Part shown: one piece after another, positions 1 to 5,528 of the stretch
How the letters are laid out: the number at the start of each line of letters is the position of its first letter
Position numbering within the stretch: the first letter of the stretch is position 1
Assembly (NCBI GenBank): GCA_902783515.1
Contig: CACZRK010000316.1
Location: 1 to 5,978 of the forward strand
Source: an uncultured Coriobacteriaceae bacterium
Lineage (GTDB): Bacteria; Actinomycetota; Coriobacteriia; Coriobacteriales; UMGS124
Direction of reading: 5' to 3'
Length of the DNA: 5,978 nucleotides
Made by a program: the position numbers and the translations under genes
Notes under the pieces: model-generated
Databases searched by the model: none
What the model saw: only the letters and a program-made list of their open reading frames with translations
What the model was told of the DNA's origin: nothing

Positions 1-840
1 CGTCGCCGGCGTCGCGGCCCCGCGATCGCGGCGGGGATCGGCCTGCTGGCCGGAGGCCTGGTCGCCGGCGCGATCGCGGGCGTCTTCCTGATCGGGCCGC
101 GCCTGAGCCTGCCGCAGACGCCGGTCGCCGCGACGCTCGCGGCGAGCCAGCTGGACACGGTCGTCGGGCACTACACCTACGATGGCAAGGTGTACGAGAT
201 CACGGCGCGCGACGCGATCGACGACGCGGTGAGCCTCGACTCGCGCAAGAACGACGACGGGACCTACGACACGCCGACAGCGGACATGATCTTCGCGTAC
301 GCGCGCAACCGCATCCTCGCCGCCGAGGTCCAGAAGGCGGGCATCACGGTCTCCGCCGACGACCTCGCCGCCTATGAGAGGGACTTTGCGGGCACGACCG
401 ACGTCGCGACGATCGCGCGGCTCTACTCGATGGACGAGGACCAGGCGACGCGCCTGCTCACGGAGGCCGCCGGCGTCCGCAAGCTGCGCGACCAGGTGAC
501 GAGCGGGGCGACGGCGGCGCCCGAGGCGCCCAAAGCGCCCGAGGACGGCGACACGGAGGTCACGAACGCGACCTACGCCGCCTACGTAATCGGCCTGCTC
601 GGCTCGCACTGGGACGCCGCGCACGGGACGTGGCTGGACACGGACAACGACTATTACGCCGCGCTGGCCGACCTCCCGCTCTCGCCGACCTCGGCGAGCT
701 ACGAGACGGCGCTGGCCGCGTATGGCGTCGCCTACGCGCAGTATCTCGCGAGCGGGAAGACGGCGTCCGAGCTGTGGGACGACTACGTGAACCAGTTCAT
801 GGACAAGGCCGCAGTCACGATCGACACCCTGCGCTCCTGA
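1..840 (+). CDS. Membrane-anchored SurA-N/trigger-factor-like protein, 5' truncated
   Basis: The frame is open from base 1 to a TGA at 838-840, giving 279 visible residues; the true start lies upstream. The internal GTG at base 190 could be mistaken for a start, but the frame before it encodes a plausible anchor: an Arg-rich stretch (visible residues 1-5), then a hydrophobic Gly/Ala/Leu helix (about 8-32), so the rest probably lies outside the membrane. Residues about 50-168 are charged and helical (TARDAIDDAV, FAYARNRILAAEVQKAGITV, then an acidic block) and resemble the N-terminal SurA/trigger-factor-like domain of secreted foldases. An Ala/Pro/Glu linker (about 169-185) leads to a second, Tyr/Trp/Ala-rich helical domain. 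No parvulin or other prolyl-isomerase domain is visible. The function is inferred: an extracytoplasmic chaperone-like or structural protein. It is convergent with the TetR gene across a 70-bp gap. Confidence 0.75.
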   Translation, partial: RRRRRGPAIAAGIGLLAGGLVAGAIAGVFLIGPRLSLPQTPVAATLAASQLDTVVGHYTYDGKVYEITARDAIDDAVSLDSRKNDDGTYDTPTADMIFAYARNRILAAEVQKAGITVSADDLAAYERDFAGTTDVATIARLYSMDEDQATRLLTEAAGVRKLRDQVTSGATAAPEAPKAPEDGDTEVTNATYAAYVIGLLGSHWDAAHGTWLDTDNDYYAALADLPLSPTSASYETALAAYGVAYAQYLASGKTASELWDDYVNQFMDKAAVTIDTLRS

Positions 841-847
841 CGAGGGG

Positions 848-863
848 GCCTGCCGCGCAGGGC
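848..863. terminator. Weak hairpin in the convergent gap
   Basis: CCTGC (849-853) and GCAGG (857-861) pair around a 3-nt loop just after the first gene's stop, extendable with a bulge. A second short repeat, GCGCCA (885-890) with TGGCGC (902-907), lies closer to the tetR stop. Neither is followed by a T run on either strand, so their terminator role is only a guess from position between convergent genes. Confidence 0.25.
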
Positions 864-910
864 GTGGAGAGCCCCGCGCCAGGAGCGCCAGACGCGGCCC
901 ATGGCGCCCG

Positions 911-1501
911 TCAGGCGGGCTGCTCGCCGTTCGTCAGCCTCGTGATGACCCCGTCCGAGATCAGGCGACAGATGTTGCGCGCGACGCTCTCGGTCTCGCC
1001 CGCGATGCGGCCGTCCACCCACTCGGCATAGATGTCCACGATGCCGCCGGCGTAGAAGCACGCGAGGGTTCGCGCCTGGCCCTCCGCCACGCCCTGCTGC
1101 ATGAGGAAGGGCTGGATGGCGGCGCGCAGGGACGCGATGACGTGACGGATCATGGAGGTGTAGGTGGGGTCGTCGATGACGCGGCGGTGCACGGCGAGGA
1201 CGTCCTCGCTCGCGTCAAAGAGCTCGTGGATGAGCGCGTCGGCGGCGTCGTTGATGTCCTCGTGCTTGCGCGCCTCGCGCATTCCCTCCACGGTGCGCGT
1301 GGCGTAGCGCTCGGCGAGCTCCACGAACAGCCGCTCTTTGGACGGGTAGTGCAGGTAGAAGGTCTTTCGGTCGATGTGCGCATGACGCGCGATGTCGGTC
1401 ACCGTGATCTCAGGGTAGGAACGCTCCGTGATGAGTTCGCAGATGGCACGAAAGATGTTCTCAGTCGTGCGACGCACGCGCTTGTCGTTTGAGTTAACCA
1501 T
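911..1501 (-). CDS. TetR/AcrR-family transcriptional repressor
   Basis: This is a 196-residue protein, normal for TetR regulators. The N-terminal DNA-binding domain is clear: after a basic start (MVNSNDKRVRRTTENIF) comes a helix-turn-helix with ITVTDIARHAHIDRKTFYLH at about residues 32-51 and a following SKERLF. The C-terminal ligand/dimer domain (about 70-196) includes ACFYAGGIVDIYAEWVDG and an alternation like that of TetR_C_8/DhaS-type regulators, so the ligand cannot be predicted. I chose the ATG at 1499-1501, which gives the family-typical short lead before the first helix. A GTG at 1526-1528 would add nine residues (MLLERSAVW) but has no better ribosome site. The site before the ATG is modest: GGCGG (1507-1511) at 5 nt, or GGAAAG (1515-1520) at 13 nt. 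It is divergent from the radical SAM gene. Palindromes in its leader suggest autorepression. Confidence 0.9.
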   Translation of the reverse strand: MVNSNDKRVRRTTENIFRAICELITERSYPEITVTDIARHAHIDRKTFYLHYPSKERLFVELAERYATRTVEGMREARKHEDINDAADALIHELFDASEDVLAVHRRVIDDPTYTSMIRHVIASLRAAIQPFLMQQGVAEGQARTLACFYAGGIVDIYAEWVDGRIAGETESVARNICRLISDGVITRLTNGEQPA

Positions 1502-1550
1502 CCAAACCGCCGATCTTTCCAAGAGCACTGTTCCGAGAAGAATGCCTGCT

Positions 1551-1565
1551 GAAGACAGAGTCTTC
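1551..1565. promoter_or_regulatory. 15-bp perfect inverted repeat, candidate TetR operator
   Basis: GAAGAC (1551-1556), a 3-bp centre (AGA), then GTCTTC (1560-1565). The 6-3-6 shape and 15-bp size are typical of TetR-family operators. It lies in the tetR leader, between the likely start of transcription and the start codon, where binding would block tetR expression. Its link to this TetR is inferred from position. Confidence 0.45.
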
Positions 1566-1569
1566 CAAA

Positions 1570-1581
1570 AACATTAATGTT
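1570..1581. promoter_or_regulatory. 12-bp perfect palindrome AACATTAATGTT at the tetR promoter
   Basis: The palindrome is directly downstream of the putative tetR -10 box (1586-1591) and would overlap its transcription start. It is in an AT-rich island of an otherwise GC-rich sequence, so part of the symmetry could be due to composition, but twelve perfect bases beside a second perfect repeat (1551-1565) make an operator plausible. Confidence 0.4.
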
Positions 1582-1585
1582 CATA

Positions 1586-1591
1586 AATATA
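1586..1591 (-). promoter_or_regulatory. Putative -10 box of tetR (TATATT)
   Basis: Read on the minus strand, TATATT matches TATAAT at 5 of 6 bases and is in the only AT-rich stretch upstream of tetR. I see no good -35 box at the right spacing; a TCGACA lies too close. Transcription from here would give a leader of about 78 nt containing both palindromes. Confidence 0.4.
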
Positions 1592-1914
1592 AGAGCATTG
1601 TCGACGGATGTGTGTGGGAAAAGACGAATCGTGAGAAGTGCACAGATCAATCGGTGCCTTCGAACGACGCGGCGCAGTCCTCTCGCGCGCCGTCGCCGCG
1701 CCATCAGGTGGGGGAGGGCCGGCAGGCAGGCCGGGGCTCGCGCCGTCGGCTCCCCTGACGCGCCGTCAGCCCCACAGGGGGTGCCGCCGCCTCGCCGGGA
1801 AATGCCGCTGACCCGCCGAGACCTGCCGTTCGCGTGACGAGGCGCGGCAGGGCGCCGGTGGCGGATGTATCTGATCAACATGTGACGTTTAAGCAAAAAC
1901 TTGTTGGGTAGGTG

Positions 1915-1920
1915 TATGAT
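1915..1920 (+). promoter_or_regulatory. Putative -10 box of the radical SAM gene (TATGAT)
   Basis: TATGAT lies in an AT-rich patch (about 1865-1935) 140 bp upstream of the start codon. No good -35 sequence is at 16-18 bp. An 8-bp palindrome GAAATTTC (1925-1932) would overlap the transcription start. If used, the mRNA leader would be about 130 nt and GC-rich. Confidence 0.35.
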
Positions 1921-2058
1921 TGCTGAAATTTCGCGCGGGTGAGACGGTCACAGGGGCGGCGGACGTGCGAACGCCGACGCAACGCCCCCGGGGGTCGGGT
2001 CGCGTGAGGTGCGCAGACGTGCGAGCCGCGCTACGAGAGAGCTAGGATGTGATGGATC

Positions 2059-3498
2059 GTGGGTACTATCAAGCAGAGCGTGGCCACGTTTGGCGTGAAC
2101 AGGGCGCTCAAGTATCTGTCCAAGGACCCGGAGAAGAACATCCCCAAGGTCATGGAGATGGTCGATCAGTTCTGCCCCGACGACCTCTTCGTGGCGCAGC
2201 GCTATGCGTTCCGCCATGCGATCGAGACGAAGAACAACTGGTACCAGCTGCTGCTCCACGGCGTGCGCGACATCGATCCCGGCGTGCGCGACAACTTCTT
2301 CTCAAGCTTCCTCGTGAACGCCAACCTGATCGGCTGGCCCGAGCAGGAGCGCAACCGCGAGAAGTACGGCTGCAACATCCCGTGGGCCATCCTGCTCGAC
2401 CCGACGAACGCCTGCAACGTGCACAGCACAGGCTGCTGGGCCGCCGAGTACGGCAACAGGCTCGACCTCACGGGAGATGACATCGAGTCCATCATCAGGC
2501 AGGGCGAGGCGCTCGGCTGCTACTTCTACATCTACACGGGCGGCGAGCCGCTGGTCCGCAAGCACGACCTGATGGACATCTGCGCCGCGCATCCCGAGGC
2601 GACGTTCATGAGCTTCACGAACGGCACCCTCATCGACGAGGCCTTCTGCCAGGACATGCTCCGCGTGAAGAACTTCGTCCCGGTGCTCTCGGTGGAGGGC
2701 AGCGCGGAGACGACCGACGCCCGCCGCGGCACGGGCACGTACGCCCGCGTGACGCACGCGATGGAGCTGCTGCGCGAGCACAGGCTGATCTTCGGCATCT
2801 CGGCGTGCGTGACGCGCGAGAACGAGTCGACCATCGCCAGCGAGGCGTACTTCCAGCAGATGATCGACTGGGGCGCGCTGTTCTGCTGGTTCTTCATGTT
2901 CATGCCGGTCGGCGTCGACGCGGCCCCCGAGCTCGTCCCGACGCCCGAGCAGCGCGAGCACCAGATCCGCTTCGTGCGCGAGATGCGCTCAAAGATGCCG
3001 CTGTTCACGATGGACTTCTGGGGTGACTCCGAGTACGTCGGCGGCTGCATCGCCGGCGGTCGCCGCTACCTGCACATCAACGCAGCCGGCGACGTGGACC
3101 CCTGCGTCTTCGCGCACTACTCCAACGCGAACATCCACACCTCCACGCTGCTCGAGGCGCTTCAGTCGCCGCTCTTCATGGCGTATCACGACAACCAGCC
3201 GTTCAACGACAACCTCATGCGCCCCTGCCCGATCATCGACAATCCGCCCAAGCTGGCCGAGATGGTCAAGGCGTCCGGCGCGCACTCCACGGACCTGCAG
3301 GCGCCCGAGGACGCCGGCGACCTGTGCGCGAAGTGCGCCCCGATCTCGCTGGCGTGGAAGCCGGTCTCCGAGGGCCTGTGGGACAGCTTCCAGCGCGCGT
3401 CCGCCGAGGCCCGCGCCAAGCGTGACGCGGAGCTTGCCGGCAAGGCGGCGGCCGATGATGTCGATGAGGTCGAGGACCGCACCGCTGCGTCCGCATAA
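2059..3498 (+). CDS. Radical SAM/SPASM-like protein with Ser replacing the middle cluster Cys
   Basis: This 479-residue protein starts MGTIKQSVATFGVNRAL, as in a radical SAM family common in gut anaerobes whose substrate is unknown to me. The GTG at 2059 is supported because an in-frame TGA lies just upstream (2050-2052); AGGA at 2044-2047 is the likely, rather distant, ribosome site. The radical SAM domain spans about 105-320. Its cluster motif reads C119-N-V-H-S123-T-G-C126-W, so the central Cys of CX3CX2C is Ser (codon AGC, 2425-2427). The SAM-binding GGEP is intact at 161-164. The C-terminal part keeps cysteines at 330 (GGCIAGG), 349 (DVDPC), 390 (RPCP), 423 and 426 (CAKC), which suggests a SPASM-like auxiliary cluster. 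The last 35 or so residues are Ala/Asp/Lys-rich and probably disordered. Whether S123 abolishes catalysis, is tolerated, or is a sequence error cannot be told here. The gene stands alone, divergent from tetR, and ends before a strong terminator. Confidence 0.92.
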   Translation: MGTIKQSVATFGVNRALKYLSKDPEKNIPKVMEMVDQFCPDDLFVAQRYAFRHAIETKNNWYQLLLHGVRDIDPGVRDNFFSSFLVNANLIGWPEQERNREKYGCNIPWAILLDPTNACNVHSTGCWAAEYGNRLDLTGDDIESIIRQGEALGCYFYIYTGGEPLVRKHDLMDICAAHPEATFMSFTNGTLIDEAFCQDMLRVKNFVPVLSVEGSAETTDARRGTGTYARVTHAMELLREHRLIFGISACVTRENESTIASEAYFQQMIDWGALFCWFFMFMPVGVDAAPELVPTPEQREHQIRFVREMRSKMPLFTMDFWGDSEYVGGCIAGGRRYLHINAAGDVDPCVFAHYSNANIHTSTLLEALQSPLFMAYHDNQPFNDNLMRPCPIIDNPPKLAEMVKASGAHSTDLQAPEDAGDLCAKCAPISLAWKPVSEGLWDSFQRASAEARAKRDAELAGKAAADDVDEVEDRTAASA

Positions 3499-3568
3499 GG
3501 CGGGCCGGCGTCATCACGCGTCGTCGCCGTCGCGTGGTCGCGCCGTCAGGTCAGGTGCCTGGCATGCG

Positions 3569-3624
3569 GAGGGCGCCCCCGCTCACGCCGCTTGAACTGC
3601 GGCGGGCGGGGGCGCCCTCTTTCG
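3569..3624 (+). terminator. Rho-independent terminator of the radical SAM gene
   Basis: A perfect 14-bp stem pairs GAGGGCGCCCCCGC (3569-3582) with its complement at 3606-3619. An inner 6-bp stem, CGCCGC (3586-3591) with GCGGCG (3599-3604), closes on a 7-nt loop. The plus strand then reads TCTTTCGTT, a modest T-rich tract; the minus side has none, so it acts for the radical SAM transcript, 71 bp past its stop. Confidence 0.75.
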
Positions 3625-3635
3625 TTCTCGTTGTC

Positions 3636-3695
3636 GCGCGCCTCTCACGCGCGCCGTCGGCCGTGCCCTCGCGCCCGAGGCCCGTCGCCGACGGG
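3636..3695. repeat. Two further GC hairpins between the radical SAM gene and gpmA
   Basis: GCGCGC (3636-3641) pairs with GCGCGC (3649-3654) around a 7-nt loop, and CCCGTC (3681-3686) pairs with GACGGG (3690-3695) around 3 nt. They lie just downstream of the gpmA stop as read on the minus strand and may mark the 3' end of its mRNA. No T tract follows on that strand, so intrinsic termination is uncertain. Confidence 0.3.
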
Positions 3696-3713
3696 CGGCG
3701 CGCCGGGGCAGGC

Positions 3714-4469
3714 CTACTTCGCGCTGCCTGTGGAGGCCGTCTTTGCGGTGCGCGCGGCGATGTCTGCCGGGTCGCCCAGGTAGTGGTGGTCCAGGACGTT
3801 CATGTCGGCATCAAAGGTGTACACGAGCGGCACGCCCGTCGGGATGTTCACGCCGGCGATCGCCTCGTCGGAGAGGTGCTCAAAGCCCTTGACCAGCGCG
3901 CGCAGCGAGTTGCCGTGCGCGACGATCAGCACGCGCTTGCCGGCGCGCATCGCGGGCAGGATCTCGCCCTCAAGCAGCGGCTGCACGCGCGCGACCGTGT
4001 CCTTCAGGCACTCGGTCAGAGGCAGGCACTCGCGCGGGACGTCCTGGTACTGGCGCCACGTGAGCGGGTTGCGCGGGTCGTCGGCGTCAAGTGCCGGCGG
4101 GCGCACGTCGTAGCTGCGGCGCCACACGTGGACCTGCTCGTCGCCGTACTTCGCGGCGGTCTCGGCCTTGTTCAGGCCCTGCAGCGCGCCGTAGTGGCGC
4201 TCGTTCAGGCGCCAGCTCTTCGTGACGGGGAGCCAGGCGCGGTCCATCTCGTCCAGCGCGATGTTCAGCGTGTGGATGGCGCGCTTGAGATACGACGTGT
4301 AGCACTGGTCGAAGTCAAACCCCTCGTCGCGCAGCAGGCGACCGGCCGCCGCCGCCTCGGCGCGCCCGGCGTCCGAGAGCTCGGCGTCCATCCAGCCGCA
4401 GAACAGGTTCTTTAGGTTGTACTCGCTCTGACCGTGGCGAATCAGAACCAGGGTCATGGTGTCGCTCAT
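3714..4469 (-). CDS. gpmA: 2,3-bisphosphoglycerate-dependent phosphoglycerate mutase
   Basis: GpmA interconverts 3-phosphoglycerate and 2-phosphoglycerate in cytoplasmic glycolysis/gluconeogenesis, through a phosphohistidine primed by 2,3-bisphosphoglycerate. The 251-residue length fits the family. Diagnostic motifs occur in order: LIRHGQSEYN with the catalytic His12, NLFCGWMDAELSDAG, YLKRAIHT with Arg63, RLNERHYGALQG with Glu90, WRRSYDVRPP, PLTECLKDT, and VAHGNSLRAL with the second catalytic His185, then NIPTGVPLVY. The RHG motif has Tyr where Trp is more usual (SEYN for SEWN), a mild change. No key residue is missing. The ATG start follows AAGGAG (4477-4482) at 7 nt, an excellent ribosome site. 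It runs in the same direction as the HAD gene upstream but 211 bp away, with its own promoter-like box, so it is probably its own unit. The last 17 or so residues are Ala/Thr/Lys-rich and variable in the family. Confidence 0.97.
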   Translation of the reverse strand: MSDTMTLVLIRHGQSEYNLKNLFCGWMDAELSDAGRAEAAAAGRLLRDEGFDFDQCYTSYLKRAIHTLNIALDEMDRAWLPVTKSWRLNERHYGALQGLNKAETAAKYGDEQVHVWRRSYDVRPPALDADDPRNPLTWRQYQDVPRECLPLTECLKDTVARVQPLLEGEILPAMRAGKRVLIVAHGNSLRALVKGFEHLSDEAIAGVNIPTGVPLVYTFDADMNVLDHHYLGDPADIAARTAKTASTGSAK

Positions 4470-4476
4470 GCTCGCG

Positions 4477-4482
4477 CTCCTT
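4477..4482 (-). promoter_or_regulatory. Ribosome binding site of gpmA
   Basis: AAGGAG on the minus strand, 7 nt before the ATG. It is the best Shine-Dalgarno match in the window, in keeping with a highly expressed glycolytic gene. Confidence 0.85.
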
Positions 4483-4541
4483 ATGCCGTCGATGAGGTCT
4501 TCGCGCCGTGGCGCCGCCGTGCCGCGCGCGGACGTGCCACC

Positions 4542-4547
4542 ATCGTA
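4542..4547 (-). promoter_or_regulatory. Possible -10 box upstream of gpmA (TACGAT)
   Basis: TACGAT fits the TANNNT pattern of high-GC actinobacterial promoters and lies 72 nt before the start codon. Its surroundings, CTACGATGGTG, nearly match CTACGGTGGTG upstream of the HAD gene. No -35 box is recognisable. Confidence 0.35.
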
Positions 4548-4592
4548 GCGTACGGCGTGGACTGCGCGCCACCCGTCGCCGCGCCCTCATGG

Positions 4593-4653
4593 CGGACGGC
4601 GCGATCCGGTCCGTGTCGCGCGCCGTCCGTGCCGCTTCCGTGACGACGGCGCG
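4593..4653. repeat. Overlapping, mutually exclusive inverted repeats between the HAD gene and gpmA
   Basis: An 11-bp arm at 4593-4603 is complementary to 4619-4629. The first nine bases of that second arm (4619-4627) are also complementary to 4645-4653. Thus one central arm can pair with either flank, giving two alternative hairpins with 15-nt and 17-nt loops. They start about 28 bp past the HAD gene stop (minus strand) and could serve as its transcript end, but no T tract follows. Confidence 0.4.
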
Positions 4654-4680
4654 ACGCGTGCCCGACGGGCGGGCGGCGCC

Positions 4681-5397
4681 TCAGCGGCCGAGCACGATTC
4701 GCACGAGGTCGCGCGTGGTGGCCGCGATGTGGGTGGCGCCGGCGTCCTCCAGCTCCCGGCGGTCCCGGAAGCCCCAGAGCACGCCGCAGCTCGCGATGCC
4801 CGCGTTCACGCCGCACGCGATGTCCACGTCCGAGTCGCCGACCATGAGGGTGGAGGCGGGGTCGGCGCCCAGGCGCGCCATGAGGGCGCTGGTCATCGCG
4901 GGGTCGGGCTTGGCGGGCATGTCGTCGGTGCGGCCCTGCACCACGGACAGCAGGTCGCCGAAGAAGCGGCGCACGAGGCGAGCGGCGGCGTCGGCGTTCT
5001 TGTTGGTGAGGACGCCTAGGCGGACGCCGTTGGCGGCGAGGGTCCCGACCGTCTCGACGATGCCGGGGTAGGGACGGGTCGTGTCCAGCCCGTGGCGGGC
5101 GTAGACGTCGCAGAACTGGTCGTAGGCGCGCGAGAGCGTCGCGGGGTCGTCGCGCAGCGCGGGCGGGGTGATCCTGCGCACGAGCACGCGCTGGCCGTTG
5201 CCGACCAGGTGGCGATACTCGTCCGGCGTGAAGGACGGCCACCCGTTCAGCGCGCAGACCGCGTTGCCGGCGCCGGCGAGGTCGTCGAGCGTGTCCAGCA
5301 GCGTGCCGTCGCAGTCAAAGAGCACGGTGCGATAGACGGGCGCGTCCGGGGCGTCGGGCGTCGTCTCGGCGCGTGCGTGGGGATACGGTTCGGTCAT
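4681..5397 (-). CDS. gph: HAD-family hydrolase, phosphoglycolate phosphatase-like
   Basis: This 238-residue protein has all four HAD motifs: I, LFDCDGTLLDT with nucleophile Asp28 and Asp30; II, VLTNK with Thr131; III, Lys163 in PAKPDP; IV, GDSDVD with Asp188 and Asp192. The helical cap between motifs I and II (about 36-110) is of the C1 type seen in Gph and PpaX/pyrophosphatase relatives. GRTDDMPAKPDP and VLWGF fit Gph-like members. The likely reaction is dephosphorylation of 2-phosphoglycolate or a similar small phosphate ester in the cytoplasm; the precise substrate cannot be fixed from motifs. The frame runs upstream to 5511, but the ATG at 5395-5397 is chosen because AGAGGA (5404-5409) lies 6 nt before it and the added residues would be Arg-rich nonsense. 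The first 20 residues are a Pro/Ala/Asp-rich extension, longer than usual. It sits between the lysozyme-like gene and gpmA on the same strand. Confidence 0.88.
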   Translation of the reverse strand: MTEPYPHARAETTPDAPDAPVYRTVLFDCDGTLLDTLDDLAGAGNAVCALNGWPSFTPDEYRHLVGNGQRVLVRRITPPALRDDPATLSRAYDQFCDVYARHGLDTTRPYPGIVETVGTLAANGVRLGVLTNKNADAAARLVRRFFGDLLSVVQGRTDDMPAKPDPAMTSALMARLGADPASTLMVGDSDVDIACGVNAGIASCGVLWGFRDRRELEDAGATHIAATTRDLVRIVLGR

Positions 5398-5403
5398 GGC
5401 GGT

Positions 5404-5409
5404 TCCTCT
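5404..5409 (-). promoter_or_regulatory. Ribosome binding site of the HAD gene
   Basis: AGAGGA on the minus strand, 6 nt before the ATG at 5397. It decides between this start and the longer open frame reaching 5511. Confidence 0.75.
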
Positions 5410-5423
5410 CTGCGATCGCGGCC

Positions 5424-5450
5424 CGCCGCGACGCGCGGCGTGCCTGGCAC
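5424..5450. repeat. Two adjacent inverted repeats in the HAD gene leader
   Basis: CGCCGC (5424-5429) pairs with GCGGCG (5435-5440) around 5 nt. Next to it GTGCC-T-GGCAC (5440-5450) is a perfect 11-bp repeat. Both lie between the possible -10 box (5452-5457) and the ribosome site, so they would be in the mRNA leader. They may be an operator or simply GC-rich symmetry. Confidence 0.3.
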
Positions 5451-5451
5451 C

Positions 5452-5457
5452 ACCGTA
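5452..5457 (-). promoter_or_regulatory. Possible -10 box upstream of the HAD gene (TACGGT)
   Basis: TACGGT lies 54 nt before the start codon, in a context (CTACGGTGGTG) that matches the box before gpmA at 10 of 11 bases. A TTTCCC lies 17 bp upstream, a poor -35 match. Support comes mainly from the likeness of the two boxes. Confidence 0.3.
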
Positions 5458-5528
5458 GGCGCGAGTCGTGACGCGGGAAAGGGCGCGGGCGCGACGACAC
5501 AGAGGCGGCATGCCCGGTGATAGGCGCG

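Larger units (their letters stand above)
1502..2058. other. 557-bp divergent intergenic region between tetR and the radical SAM gene
   Basis: I see no convincing gene here. It has three parts. Bases 1502-1640 are relatively AT-rich and hold the tetR promoter and two palindromes. Bases about 1660-1860 are very GC-rich and hold three copies of CGCGCCGTC (1686-1694, 1739-1747, 1759-1767) and overlapping inverted repeats: CTGACG/CGTCAG (1755-1760, 1764-1769) and CCCCTG/CAGGGG (1752-1757, 1775-1780). Bases about 1865-1935 are AT-rich and hold a promoter-like patch for the radical SAM gene. The rest is a GC-rich leader with a CCCCCGGGGG palindrome (1985-1994) and a GACGTGCGA direct repeat (1962-1970, 2016-2024). 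An 86-codon open frame at 1577-1837 is Arg/Pro-rich, lacks a ribosome site and is not a credible protein. Confidence 0.6.

Noticed and set aside
876..891. Short direct repeat GCGCCAG-GA-GCGCCAG as a possible attachment or mobile-element site
   Set aside because: Only 7 bases, with no integrase, transposase or flanking duplication nearby.
1577..1837. 86-codon plus-strand frame in the divergent gap
   Set aside because: It starts inside the tetR promoter palindrome, lacks a ribosome site and is mostly Arg/Pro/Ala; it is more likely non-coding.
1872..1898. Possible CRP/FNR-type site (TGATCA, TGTGACG)
   Set aside because: Only half-site likenesses; no matching second half at the proper spacing.
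2302..2961. Minus-strand open frame (219 codons) opposite the radical SAM gene
   Set aside because: No ribosome site and a biased composition; it is a mirror of the strong codon bias of the real gene.
3534..4415. Long plus-strand open frame (293 codons) opposite gpmA
   Set aside because: It is antisense to a gene with every GpmA motif. Its product is Arg/Val/Ala-rich with no recognisable domain, as expected for a shadow frame in GC-rich DNA.
4481..5242. Minus-strand open frame (253 codons) across the HAD gene in another frame
   Set aside because: The product is a low-complexity Arg/Pro/Ala/His string. The HAD frame with all four catalytic motifs occupies the same DNA.
4470..5528. HAD gene and gpmA as one operon with the lysozyme-like gene
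   Set aside because: Gaps of 131 and 211 bp, hairpins in between, and separate promoter-like boxes and ribosome sites favour separate transcripts, though read-through cannot be excluded.
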